From positions 40,001 to 104,000 of the forward strand of contig WFMF01000099.1 in assembly GCA_011033025.1 (NCBI GenBank): DNA of 64,000 bases, read 5' to 3'. Of the stretch, positions 10,821-22,425 are shown piece after piece. The position numbers were made by a program, and so were the translations under genes. Each line of letters opens with the position of its first letter. The stretch's first letter is position 1. Source of the stretch: Beroe forskalii. Taxonomy: Eukaryota; Ctenophora; Nuda; Beroida; Beroidae. The notes under the pieces were generated by a model. That model ran no database searches and had not been told where the DNA came from. It saw only the letters and a list, made by a program, of their open reading frames with translations.

Positions 10821-10873
10821 TAACGCTGCCGAACATTCGAATATCACTGATATTCGAATGGTCGGCAGCGTTA
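10821..10873. repeat. 53-bp palindrome with no loop
   Basis: TAACGCTGCCGAACATTCGA plus ATATCA is followed after one base by its reverse complement with one mismatch. The right-arm partner near 33560-33600 keeps only traces, so the palindrome was inserted or formed in the left arm, or decayed on the right. Confidence 0.85.
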
Positions 10874-11409
10874 GAGAAGCCATTAGCAAGGCATACAATC
10901 GCTAAATCTTAGCCGCCTGAAAACCAATGTTAAAACCCTAACCACCTTTTTCCTTCAAGAGGGTCGAAGCAGCTAGCAAAGTCTCATTATTCCGACGCGA
11001 ATTATGAATGAAAAGTTCCAAAGTTCACACTGAGGTATGTTCGTGATAAGCTTATTTCTACGAAAAACACGTTCGCATGACTCAATTTCTGAGAACCATC
11101 GTCTATATCAGGTACGTGTGATAGGATGAGATCACTGATAATGTGAAAAGTGAGACAGCTGTCTCAGGAGTGAGCGAGATCGAGCAGCGGTGAGGGAAAA
11201 GAGAGTGACGTCATGATACTACCATATATGGACATGAATCAACGGTTCAGGTTCCAGAAAAGGATATTCCCCAGTTTTAGGGCGTTTAGCTATAATTGCC
11301 TAAACTCTCAATTTTCTTTGAAAGGTAAGTAATGTGGGACAAGAATTAAAGTTTTGCTTTTAAAAGTGGCGGAACAGAAGATGGTACCTTGGAGAAGGGA
11401 CTGACATTC

Positions 11410-11665
11410 AATTTATAAGCCAGCTATAGGAAGCTTTATAAGCCAGTATTAGGGCGCTTTATAAGCCAGCTATAGGGAACTTTATAAGCTCACTTTAGGG
11501 AGCTTTAGAAGCCAGCTATAGGGAATTTTAGAAGCCAGCTATAGAGAATTTTATAAGCAACTTTTTATGGCGCTTTATATGCCAGTATTAGGGAGCCATA
11601 TTTTAAGTGGCTTTATATGCCACATTTAGGGAGCGTTATAAGCCAGATTTAGGGAACCATAGGGA
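11410..11665 (+). repeat. 23-bp minisatellite, about ten units
   Basis: Variants of CTTTATAAGCCAGCTATAGG plus GAA repeat through this span. The right arm at the matching point (about 32935-32990) has only about two units (CTTATAAAGTTCCCTAAAG), so the array expanded on the left or contracted on the right. Confidence 0.85.
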
Positions 11666-11910
11666 ACCATATTCCTGTTGGAAGCATCTGGCATAGATCA
11701 AATCCTGTGATTTTTTTGCAAAGTTTTAATTATTGCATCCTGAGTGGCAGGTACCTTCCAAGCTGTGGCATTGTTCGCAATAAAAATTAAAAAATAGTAC
11801 ATTCCATTAACATAATTCGGAATATTTTTCCTTACTTTATATTTTTCGGATTTATTCCTACTCAATATACGATTGGTCGGTACATCTCAAAGGGTAGATA
11901 TCTATATTAA

Positions 11911-13437
11911 TAATTTCAGAGTGTTCGTGCATCTGTCTGTCTGTCTGTGTAAAATTATTCAAGAAGTGCATTTGATATATTTTGATCGGTTTTTTCGAGA
12001 AAATCTTCTCCCAATTAAGTGATTATTATTATTATGGAAAATTTGGAATTGGACCATCCAAGGATTAGTTATTTGGATAATAAATATCATGCAAGCGATA
12101 ATGCTAATATATGCTATGGAAAGCGCAATACTATATAGGTGATTCTAAATTACAAAGTATGTTTGAGGGTTTCCCAAATCTTTCCCTGGAACGTAAGGGG
12201 ATCAAATTTTTTTCAAAATTCCACGTGGGTCAGAAACAAGAAGCTTTTCCGGTACAAGATTTTAACCAAGGTATAGGTTGATTGTTTTTGGGAATTTGGG
12301 GAAAAATGATCAAATATTTTCCATTCCAGTCTGGGTTTCCACGGGGGGTTAAACAATGAAAGGTAAATTTTTTAAAAATTATGGGGAACTAGTTTTTTGG
12401 GTAAATTTTGGGAAAAAGATTTGGCGGAGTTTATTGAGTTTTAGCTTTTTTAAAATTTTTGGGAAAATCCCAATTTAGGTAGGGGGAAAGTTCTTTTTTT
12501 TTGGGGGGGGGGGGGGGGGGCCAAAAAAAAAAACCCCCGGGGGAAAAAACCCAAGATGAAGTTAATAGGCAGACCAACAGACTCAGGGCATCCCGGTTTT
12601 AAATTTTATTATTTCGGGTTTTTTCATTTTCGGGGAAAAACCCAAATTTGGGCACCCTTAAATGTGGCTGATTGCAGAAATCATTTCATGAGCAATTGAA
12701 TAAACAAATTTCTTGGAAGTCGGCTGTTTTGCACCGATTCACTTATGACTCAAAGGCCACATCTGGCGATAATAAATATATCTGGTCTTTCAATGAACAA
12801 TTGAACTGCAGATGATAAGATTCTTGGAATTTACTGGATCTTGATCCTGGTTGTAACATGGTAGATTGCGAAATCTTTTAACTAGAGCTCACGACCGGAT
12901 TTGGAATTTTCATTAACTAACTACAAAATGTGCTTACGATTTTTTGTAAAATCTTTTCCTTTCAGAAATTATAAAGATGGAAGAAGGATGAAAGAAGAAA
13001 GTTGGTCCCTCAATCAGAAATGATTCCTAAAAGGTTAGCAACCGTGCCAATCATTACTTAAATCTAATTTCTATTTTACTTAAATAATTGATTATGAATT
13101 GTACTATCATCTTCTGGAACAAATTCCTATGTGCAAAGGATCTGCAAACGTTTTTAATACTCTTTGCATGGAAATATAGTTTATGCAGTTGAGTTATGTG
13201 TAATATAAACAACGCTCTGTTCTATTATTAGCCAAAAAGCTGCACTCTGCATGCAATAAAACTCTTGTCAAAGAACTTAGTGCTTTTAAATTAAGTCAAT
13301 AGCAGGTGGGCCGAATTTAGACTCGCTTTCATGCATTACCATTTAACATTTTAACGAAAGACTTCAACTCTTCAGTCAAATGCAGCTAAATTTAGTATTC
13401 TTGCATCGAACCAGTTACATCGATTATCTGCTGGCAA
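11911..13437. other. Start of the spacer between arms; contains a probable low-quality sequence patch
   Basis: No gene is supported. A (TCTG)n run lies near 11933-11947. From about 12180 to 12660 the sequence is dominated by doubled and stretched homopolymers, peaking at 12491-12560 with runs of T, G, A and C of up to about 18 bases. This resembles the degraded end of a Sanger trace. The remainder is plain AT-rich DNA. Confidence 0.6.
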
Positions 13438-13712
13438 CCATGTTTAGAGAAGCATGTTTAGGCACCATTTTTAGATACCATGTTTAGAAACCATGTTAAG
13501 GTACCATGTTAAGGTACCATGTTAAGGTACCATGTTAAGGTACCATGTTAAGGTACCATGTTTAGGTACCATGTTTAGGCACCATTTTTAGGTACCATGC
13601 TTAGATACCATGTTGAGGTACCATGTTTAGGTATCATATTTGGGCACCATGTTTAGGAGCCATGTTTAGGTACCATATTTAGGTACCATGTTTAGATGCG
13701 TATACCATGTAT
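13438..13712 (+). repeat. 13-bp minisatellite, about 20 units
   Basis: GGTACCATGTTTA and GGTACCATGTTAA variants repeat head to tail, the central six or so being identical. Each perfect unit contains the palindrome GGTACC. Confidence 0.95.
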
Positions 13713-14304
13713 TCTACCTGCCCACAGATTATGCCCTTATTCCCGCATTTTCACGCTTGGTAGATGAATAAACCAAGCTCAACTCAGTGTAAAATCCTTA
13801 AACACACATTAAATCCCGGTGTGTTGGAACTTTTAGTACCATGTTCAGTCCATCCCGGCGTGAATGATGCTCTGTGATTCTCCTTACCGGCGTGATATCA
13901 CCTTTATCTGGGAGCGACACACTGGTTGGCGTGACCCACACCCTCTTACTGTTTGCCATATGGTATATTTTCCATGAGGTCTACCTTAGTGGTAGAAATT
14001 ATGACGTGTACTTATTATGACGAATGAAATTATGATCGGTACTAATTATGATTAAAAAATTTTGGGATAAAAACAAAGGTCTTTTTGGCGAACAACCAGT
14101 GGAATGAAATTTCATTATTTTACCATTTTAGCCGGCCCTTTAAACCATAATTGTCCAGAATCCTCAGAAATTCGATCAAAAATCATGAAATAAGACTTGA
14201 TGCCGGCTATTTTCTGACAAAATCATTTCGTTTAGCATGATTTACATCATAATTGTGCTAACTTTCAACATCATGGTGATTGGGAAGTTAATGTTATGTG
14301 AATA

Positions 14305-15166
14305 CTAGCAGGCCCGTTGGGCCTGCAAATACACAGCTCACTCAGCGCTGCTACGCAGCACCTCGTTCACAAATTTAAAACACTGCAAATCAAATTTATT
14401 GAATACTTTTTAACGCATCAAAACAACTCCTTACTCCAATCAAGTCAAATGTTACGGAGCAACGAAATTAAAAGAGCATTAAACAGAAATGAATGCGCGC
14501 AAAACAAAATAATAAGCTCTTAAAATGTTTATGAAGGAGCAAAATTTACCATAATTCGTTGGTTACTTTTAGTAATACTGGGCCGGGCATGTTTTGATCG
14601 TTGTAATTTGCTCTTGTATGATGAAGTTAAATCTGAAAATTAAAACCGAGTAGCGTACTCATACTGAACCTTGAATCAAAGCATTGATTCGCGCCAGGAG
14701 CAGTCTTCCATATTCGCAATGTGCTATGCACAAATTCGATTCAATTTGATTTTGCTTTTCAATCTTAAATTGCCCTAAAATTCACATTTTTCCGTTACCA
14801 TCAACTCGGCATTAATTTAAATCGACCGACATCTGCCACAGATTTATGAAGAGATGCTATCGGAAATAGGCTCCACGATGCCAGTCATACCCTTTCTCTA
14901 TCTTCAGATCTTGAATTTCAAATGAAAAACAGTAAACAGGCCTATCTTTCAAACGCTACAATGCAGCAATCAACAACTTATCAGAAAGCACTCGCGTAGA
15001 ACTGATCATAATATGCACGTGCAAAAATTGGTTTTCATAGCAACGGCGCGACTTAGCCCAGCTTAGCCTTCGTTTCTCTTGATATTTTCTTGGCAAGCTC
15101 AAATTTAAACTGTGCGCCCGCACAGACAAACATAATTCACGTGCCATCTCCAAATTATATATAAGA
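14305..15166 (-). mobile_element. Helitron-like non-autonomous element, copy 1
   Basis: Read on the minus strand it begins TCTTATATATAATTTGGAG and ends with the hairpin GCAGGCCC-AAC-GGGCCTGC running straight into CTAG. A 5' TC, a 3' CTRR end, a terminal hairpin, no terminal inverted repeats and insertion between A and T are Helitron hallmarks. The host bases are A (14304) and, beyond copy 2, T (15448). A second stem (GCTGC-GTA-GCAGC) lies just inside the 3' end. There is no Rep/helicase frame. The hairpin is closer to the end than in classical Helitrons, so a Helentron relative is an alternative. Confidence 0.6.
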
Positions 15167-15447
15167 CTAGCAGGCCCGTTGGGCCTGCTAATACATAGCT
15201 CACTCGGCGCTGCTACGCAGCACCTCGTTCGCAAATTTCAAATCAACTGAATACTTTTTACCGCATCAAAAAACACCATTCCGTTCAAAAGTTACGCGGA
15301 GCAACGTATTCAAAACATCATTAAACAGAAATGAATGCGCGCGCGCAATATGTAACCATAGCAACGCGCGCGTCTATTTCCGTACTGCACGCGCGCGCCC
15401 ACAAAAGGACGAAAAACGCGGCAGAGAATGGCAAATTATATTAGAGA
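15167..15447 (-). mobile_element. Helitron-like element, copy 2 (short), head-to-tail with copy 1
   Basis: Its CTAG end (15167-15170) abuts the TC start of copy 1 exactly. The first ~150 nt inside the hairpin end match copy 1 closely (GCGCTGCTACGCAGCACCTC, GAATACTTTTTACCGCATCA). Its own 5' end on the minus strand is TCTCTAATATAATTTGCC, preceded by host A. Most of the internal region is missing or replaced by CGCG-rich sequence. Confidence 0.6.
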
Positions 15448-15824
15448 TCATGCCCCCCATTCACATATTGTTTTTCGACCGATGCTGTCGGTGTTTTCAT
15501 TTTGGATCAAATGTAAATTTGGTCTTTGATAAGGTCTGACAGTAAGGTAGCTTATTTGGAGGTTAGGCCTTGATTATTGGTATCAAGTAAGTTGAGTGAA
15601 ACCCGTAATCATGTCAACTCCATGATATGATAGCACCGCAACCTTTGATTTTGAAAATTTTGCTGATTGAAGTTGTATTACAAAGATGTGAAAAGGGCCT
15701 GAGAGCCAACCATAATTTTCGGGCAACATGATCATCCTGGTTGTTTCAACATGTTTTAAAAAAGTCTAAATAATGGTCGAATTTTGAAAAAGTACAAATT
15801 ATGATCTGTAGAAATTATGATGTG

Positions 15825-15897
15825 TAGAATTTATGATGCGTACTAATTATGATCATTTTGCAAAAATAATCATAATTAGTACGCATCATAATTTCTA
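15825..15897. repeat. Hairpin forming the right end of the TIR element
   Basis: TAGAATTTATGATGCGTACT plus AATTATGAT (15825-15853) pairs with 15869-15897 with about one mismatch around a 15-nt loop. Confidence 0.85.
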
Positions 15898-15908
15898 CCA
15901 CTAAGGTA

Positions 15909-18900
15909 TATTTTCCGAGTTTTCTACCTTAATTGTGTACAATATTGGATAATGGCTGATCAGAAATTCTCGAAGTGGAAAGATAATTTAGCTGATTTGA
16001 TAACTGATTGCACTTCTCCCAGTTTGGCCTGGTTGGGTCATTCTGGCATCAAATTCAAGAATTTGAAGAATTCTTTCAAAAGTATAGAAATCTCTCCATC
16101 CTATCAGTTATTGTTTAAACCCTGCTTAAAGTGTTGAGTATCATTTTCCAGTAACACGCTCCAATGTAAGAATTCACCAAACCAGTACTTGACTTTTTAA
16201 CAAGTTCTGTGACGTGACCAAGGCCAAAAGTAGTCCATATATTCGGCTTGGAACAATGTGGAATTCTCCCGTTGCTAATTCTCCTGGTGCCCTTGCTGCT
16301 AATTCGCTTTTGGGTTTTGGTAAGGTTTCAAGGGTTTTCATGTGGTGAGTAATTTATAGGTGGGGCCAGGCAGCTGCCTTATTACAAGTGGCAATAGGTG
16401 GTTGATTTCTATGCAATTATCAGGACTTGGAGTGGTGAGTTAAGGGCGTCAGAATTGCCTAATTTTCGAATAAGACCTCAAATATGTTCACTGCAGAATG
16501 AATCTTCCCTTACTTTGGACTTTTGAACATGACATCATCTGGTAACTCCCTTCTTATCAGGATTTAGTGGAAATTCACGAGGAATTTACTAAGTGGGGTG
16601 GTTGGAACTTTCCTTGGCAAATATCCAAGAAATTGTTCGTTATTAAGCGGGGTGTTAGCTTGAGTTGTGAGTGATAATGAATTCCAGTCTAATCTCTTTT
16701 CATGTGCCAGGCTGAAATGGGACGGGATTTTTTAGAATCAGTTGACCTATACTAATAGGATGTTTTATGATCGATAAGATTCTTTCAGTTACATCCTTGA
16801 TTTTGATCATCCAAATATTGTAATTTACCTACAGCACTGAGCACATTTCACCTTATTTCATCTAGCTCAATAGAACAGACCATCTGACTTCTTATCTGAT
16901 TCGTTGTACAAGGTATTTGATGACTTAAAACACTCACCATGTTATTATTATCAGAGAAACTCATGTTCCGAATACCACCTGATATGTATGGCATCCAGGG
17001 GGCCTGTGAGTATTTATCTCAGGCTCCACATACCACATACCATTGATAGGAAGTCTCCTTTATTTCCCACGGTAATGTGAGATACAGGTTTATTGATTCA
17101 TGCCTGCTACTTCACCATTACGTGGCGTGATGAGCAATGGTTTATAGTAGGTGGGGTGATAATATCCGCTTCAACATGGTGAATTATTCACTCTAAACCA
17201 TGACAAACAGCTGACGACGACTAGCACAAGCTATTCAGAAGTTCCTGTGTTTCAAAATTTCTCATTAAACGTTTCCAACCAGCTCCTTAAACATGAAAAT
17301 GTGTCGTTTATTGTTCGCTAAAGACTTGCACTTCAGTGTGTCAAGCGGCCACTATAAAAGACGGAAGTGTAAAAATCATGTGCATTGAGCTTGCTTCCTG
17401 CACTCTTATCACTTGGCTTGTAAGCGATTATTAAGGACTGGTACTGTAGACACACGAGTTTGGGATACTTGGATGGTTTCACTTGTGCCAGTCCTGAGTC
17501 AGATAGCAAGCATGGTTCCATTGAATGGTGCCAGTCTTAAGTCTGGTGCAAGTCTAGTGCCAGTCTAGTGCCAGTCTTATTTCCTCTTAAGCCAGATACC
17601 AAATGGTTCTATAGACATGAAGCTGCACTTTCTAATGACCGGTAATCGGTATATTGGTGTCCCATGACTGGAGGTAAAAGGAAGAGTGATTTTGGCGGCT
17701 GTGTTTTTGGAATTAATTCAGGAGCTGGTAATGAAATTTTCAGACTCGGGTGTTCGTGATTTTTGAATTACAGGAAAAAGAATTCTCCTTTCTTTTGAAC
17801 ACAAGCTCCAGAGTCTAGCACAACGAAGAGTGTACCTGATTAATTACATCTCGTACAATGTTTCAGAGTGTGTGGATTTGTGTGTGTCTTTCTGTGTCTA
17901 AACAAGTCCCGTGTGTATGTGGGTTCCATATTGTGTTTGTCAATGAAGAAAGTTCACTGTCGAATGGAGTTATAAAAACGAGTGTGACATCATTTTCATG
18001 GCTAATAATGGTGCGTTGATGCCGAGGAACTTCTATGTTTCTGTGTCAGCAACATGCAACACAGCAGCTATTGTTTAAGCTATAAAAGCTTGTTAGAAAC
18101 AATTGAAAGGATTGAACACAATGGCCCCATTATTATATGGCCCCATTATTATATTTTGTTGAATTATTTGGATTTTAATTTGTACCACTGTGGTATGTGA
18201 CTAACAAGATGTTTTCATCAGAGTTGCAGATGTTAGGATTATATCAATTTGACTCCCAAGGAAGTGTCAAAATTTAATGAAGCTGTCTGTCTTGATCTTC
18301 AATCAATGATCGTGAGAAATCATACTCTTTGCCAATTCCTGACTTTTGAGATCATCAGAATTATCTCAATCATCACATGATTTACTGGCACTAATTCAAG
18401 ACTATGTATAATTGATAATTCCCAGAACCTCTATAGACTAATTAGGAATCTCGTGATTGAAAGTTTGAAGCATGATATATTTGAGGAAATCAAACGTACA
18501 TCTGACAGATCTTGTCTTCTTAGTAAATGTATCTATTGTGAATTAAGAATAATTGGATGATTAATGAATTAATGTATGAATTGCTGATTAATCATCAACT
18601 GTACCAACTTTTGATTTTATTGGTAAAAGAGATAACATTCAAATTCGAGGAGATTCGGAAAATGCTCATTCGTCTCAATTCTCAATGTAAAATGAGTGTA
18701 GCAAACAACATCTCTTTGCACAAGGCTTTTTGTATACGGCATCAATGAGCTCGTAATGCTCTCATGAGAGGAAATATTGTAATGAAAATTGAAAGGTCAT
18801 AAATGAGGAACTTTTTTCAATGAAGAACTTCAACCAGTTCATTTTAAAAGGCACTGAAAATGTTAGGTACTTCACGAAGAGAAATTCATCAATCTATCAA

Positions 18901-20496
18901 TACCTCTTTCAAATTATGTAGATTTCATTGAAAATCAATCACACGAAGTTTTTAAAGGTTTAAATCCGCTAGAAAAATTAAGATTCTCACTTCATTGAAC
19001 ATGCCAAATTTGAAATTTAGCCACGTAATGACTTTGATATATAAGTGAAGGTAGTTACAATCCAGTCACACCATTTAACCCATGAGACATGTTGGGATAT
19101 CAATTAGCCAATTTGTTGAAATATATCAGCCACGCAGTTTTACCAAACAGCGGGAATCTTTAAGTGGTGGCCTGGGAATTGGTTGCTACGTAACTGGTGT
19201 TTACACTTTCATTGGCAGGTGTCCTTATTGTGCTCCATTGGTATTTACTGAACTTGATTGGTTCTAAGTGAATGTGGTTGTTGTTTACTGAATGTTATTG
19301 GTATTAACTGAGAGTGAAATATGAATATATTTTGTTTTTTGTAATTTTCTGCACCGTGCAATATCCGACGGAATTAAAGGAAGGTAACTCTCCTAGTTTC
19401 TACTGATTGGTGTTTACACCGTGTTTGATTGGTGTTGATTGAAAGGTCACAGCCTCCACTTTCATTTACACCCCCTGAGTTTAGTGGTGAAAGCTGAAAC
19501 GACACACCAGAAATCTGATACTATCTCCGAGTTTTAAGAACAAAGTTCGGGTGATGAATTGCAATACTGGTGATAATGTTATGAATATATGGGGTCTGCC
19601 TTATTTGGAGTAAAATGGGGGTAAAAATGACCAAATATGGGCATTTTGATGGTACTGACTAGCTGTTGGCAGAATTCATGATAAAGTTGGCGCCTGCTTC
19701 ATCACCCAATCAATAAGTGTCTAAACATTTGTTAAAAAGCTAACTCAACTCTGTCGACAAGAAGCCAATTAGATTTTTAAGTTTTCTTCGGTAGTTGAAT
19801 AAAAACTTCCACAACTGAGCAGCAGTCACTGATATAGTAGACTGTAGTACAGGGCTTAATGATGGCTGTACACATACATTCTTTTTAGGACTTGGTATTA
19901 GGCTGGATAAATTAGCCTTACATCTATATGTTCAAATGGTTTATATGTTGGAAAATGGATGTTTCTCTCTAGTTTTTCTCAAGAAAGACAAGTCCAGTTG
20001 AGATCATCACAGCAAATGATCCGATTCACTATGTCACTTCTATGTAAACAACTCACATAATTTTGATTCCGTGGAATCACGAACAGAGCAGGAATTTTAC
20101 AAAACTTGTCACTGTAATATAAAGACAGTATTCAGTACTTATGGATTTATTTTGAAGGTTTTACTTTTATTCCAACAGAGGGTTCTATGGACAATGAACA
20201 AAATGGCCCATTGCTAGCAACAAGAATCGTTCGAAATCCCTCCTTCACCACGTACAGGATTTAATAAATTTACAACTCGATTGAGGCACCCTGAGGGCCG
20301 GGAACGTGTGTCGAATAAATCTCAATTTACCTCTTCCTGCCACACGTGACGAGAAAAAGTCAATTGAAGTTCATAATAATCCTTCATAATCATCCTCTGT
20401 CAAGCTTTTAACAAAATTTCATTTCATTAAAAGGGCTGTTAACTTAATGAAAGTGAATTCATATTGGGTTATTAAATGATGAAGCACGGGCCATTT
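15909..20496. other. Non-coding stretch with minor repeats
   Basis: No frame long enough to support a gene and no RNA gene was recognised. A short tandem repeat of AGTCTAGTGCC type lies at about 17524-17580. The frame at 15952-16137 (61 codons) and that at 18557-18748 have no recognisable motif. Confidence 0.5.
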
Positions 20497-20578
20497 TATA
20501 CCCTGCTCGCGAAAAATTGACGGTTATTTTCCACAATTTGGCGTCATTGCAACCGCCTATTTATATTCTGAGCGTATA
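20497..20578 (-). mobile_element. Family B MITE (copy B2)
   Basis: TATACCCTGCTCGCGAAAAA at one end and ATATTCTGAGCGTATA at the other, with CCGCCTATT and a decayed core (GGCGTCATTGC). It shows the full family ends and suggests TA-flanked insertion. Confidence 0.75.
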
Positions 20579-20699
20579 TTAATCCACCAATATAATTTGA
20601 GTCCTCGCGTCTGATCCTGCGATCCCCAGGGCCTTTCTCGCACTTTACCAAGGATCGTGTCGGCATTAATATAACCTCAAGATATAATGAACCAGGAGG

Positions 20700-20795
20700 A
20701 ACAGATATCTTGATATATTAGGGAGGTGATGACGTCACTATCATAGCGCTGTGCAATGAGTTGATGACGTTTTACCGCTTATTTTGCGCAAGGAT
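20700..20795 (+). mobile_element. Decayed family A MITE core
   Basis: GTGATGACGTCACTATCATAGCGCTGTGCAATGAG is followed by TTGATGACGTTTTACCGCTTATTTTGCGC, the same order as intact family A copies but with a degraded end. Confidence 0.65.
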
Positions 20796-20971
20796 CGCCC
20801 CATTATTAATCCTTCTGACCAATGATAGTTCCACTAAACATAATATTTAAACTGTGTCATTTGTCTGTTTTAATCGCATGTTTTCAATCCCTCCTCCTCC
20901 TCTTCTTCTTGTATATCCCCCGTGTTATTGCCCTCCAGGGCACTTGGCAACACGCCAGCCACTTAACCCTA

Positions 20972-21186
20972 TCTTACGAGACAAATTTGTAAGGTGTACG
21001 AAATATGGGGATTTTTCGAAAAAAACGCCCATATCTTCGTTCCCCACATAAACTCAATATGACGTCATCATGATGCGTTGCCTTGTGTAATATTCCAAAA
21101 AAATATCCCTAAATTTCGTAACCCCTAAAATTTCTATCCCCCGAATTACTGCTCCATGTAAATTTACCCACTTTCATCTCGTAAGG
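20972..21186. mobile_element. TA-flanked MITE, about 215 bp
   Basis: The left end TCTTACGAGACA and the reverse complement of the right end CCTTACGAGATGA are inverted repeats, each bordered by TA. The inside shares ATATGGGGATTTTTC with the MITE at 25752-25950 and holds a TGACGTCA at 21060. Confidence 0.55.
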
Positions 21187-21540
21187 TACAATCGGGGTAA
21201 AGTAACCAAAGAGACGTGATCGATTCATCATTAATCTTTGTAAACCATGGTAATGACGTCAATCACAAACAATATTTTTCTTGAAATTTACTTTGGTATA
21301 TTTCCTTTGTGCTGAATTCTGTCGCTTGGACGTGATGTGAAATTGGGGAGTAGTAAAAAACAATTCAGCAAGACCTACAACTGCTTGGCTGAAACCTTAG
21401 GAATTATTTCTGCGCTACATGCACCCAAAATTTTTCATGAAGGAATCTTTTAACCATACACTTTTGAAGTTTTAGAGTGCGTTTATATGCAGCACTTTTG
21501 GCGTGTACTCGTAACAGAAGACCTCTGGATACACCTAAAC

Positions 21541-21640
21541 GCCGCGCGCTAGGAATAGGCGATGCAACGTCATCAACTCACTACATCATGATAATTATGA
21601 TAATGACGTCATCCTACCAGCCTATTTCTCGTGCACGAGC
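21541..21640 (-). mobile_element. Family A MITE (copy A1)
   Basis: AGGAATAGGCGATGCAACGT, CATCAACTCACTACAT, TGATAATGACGTCATCCTAC and CAGCCTATTTCTCGTGC occur in the family order. Inverted ends are AATAGGC/GCCTATT. Confidence 0.75.
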
Positions 21641-22345
21641 TACAATACGGACGTGGTGCGAGATATTAGACAGTTAACAACTCCCATGTTGCTTCCAGAC
21701 AAAAGCTGTATCATCACGTGCTAGATGAGGGTGTTTTCAATCCATTGATTGCTGCCGCAGAGGATCAATACTCGTTTATCATTCTAAACATTGATCTAAA
21801 CCTGCTAGGATGCTTTTAGTCACATACAAGGATACCGAAATGAGTGCCTTTTTGTTGATCCCGTGGTAACTCCTGCCAGATCTACAGTACGTGATATCTC
21901 CCGGTCAGCTCTATAAATTTCTCATTTCTAGAAAGATATTATTTTATATGGAGATCCGTATCTTGTTTTTAGTATCTACTAAAGTAAAGGCCAAAGGGTG
22001 TTTTAAGTATCGTCAGATAGGAAACAGCAGTTCTAGTTCGCATCAAAACAAGTTTCATCCCACGGTACTTTTGCCAGATAATGAAATTTGTGTGACAATT
22101 CAAAATAATCTATTATGTCATCTGAAAATGGCGTAGCTTGAAGTACCATTTACAATTGGAACATTGAAAGAAATACATAGATTGACCCATAATCCATATC
22201 ATTTCTCCTACAGCAACAATGTATGAATTCCTTGCCTCGATCAATGTTGAGGCCTTGTAGATTTGAATACTGACTATAATCATGAAGTCATGATAATGAC
22301 ATTTGAATCACGTGGCGTGATGAAAAGGAAAAAAAAACCATGAGC
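21641..22345. other. Non-coding stretch
   Basis: No gene is supported. The 81-codon frame at 21891-22136 has no recognisable motif. A weak family A core trace lies at about 22279-22300 (ATCATGAAGTCATGATAATG). Confidence 0.4.
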
Positions 22346-22349
22346 AAGA

Positions 22350-22425
22350 ATGTGGAAAATGAGGAAATTTTGCAATTCATTTGAGCCGAATTCCAAATGA
22401 ATTATTCCTCATTTTCCTTCCATTA
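22350..22425. repeat. Hairpin, about 30-bp arms
   Basis: TGGAAAATGAGGAAATTTTG and CAATTCATTTG pair with the downstream CAAATGAATTATTCCTCATTTTCCTTCCA around GAGCCGAATTC. Several mismatches are present. Confidence 0.6.

Larger units (their letters stand above)
1351..11910 (+). repeat. Left arm of a giant inverted repeat
   Basis: Read as reverse complement, this arm matches 32735-37833 in collinear blocks: 1351-2500 with about 36740-37833, 2540-2830 with 36440-36720, 2880-3950 with 35380-36430, 7170-7690 and 9300-10150 with 34440-35350, and 10150-11910 with 32735-34440. Matching blocks are long but carry many substitutions and small indels, so this is an old duplication and not an assembly mirror. 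The arm is about twice the length of its partner because of a tandem duplication (3693-9795), a 3.2 kb insertion (3951-7166), a 596-bp Harbinger-type MITE (8422-9017), a small insertion near 9120-9305 and a longer minisatellite (11410-11665). No credible protein frame lies in it. Confidence 0.9.
13984..15906. mobile_element. TIR element with TA duplication, host to nested Helitron-like copies
   Basis: The left end CCTTAGTGGTAGAAATTATG (after TA at 13982-13983) is repeated in reverse complement at the right end (CATAATTTCTACCACTAAGG, then TA at 15907-15908). Similarity continues inward as GTACTAATTATGAT. A TA duplication fits the Tc1/mariner-like group. Removing the nested 14305-15447 segment leaves about 780 bp with no transposase frame, so it is non-autonomous. 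The ends begin CCTTA like two smaller TA-flanked MITEs at 20972-21186 and 25752-25950. Confidence 0.7.

Noticed and set aside
13438..13712. CRISPR-like array
   Set aside because: Units of 13 bp without unique spacers; a minisatellite in an animal genome.
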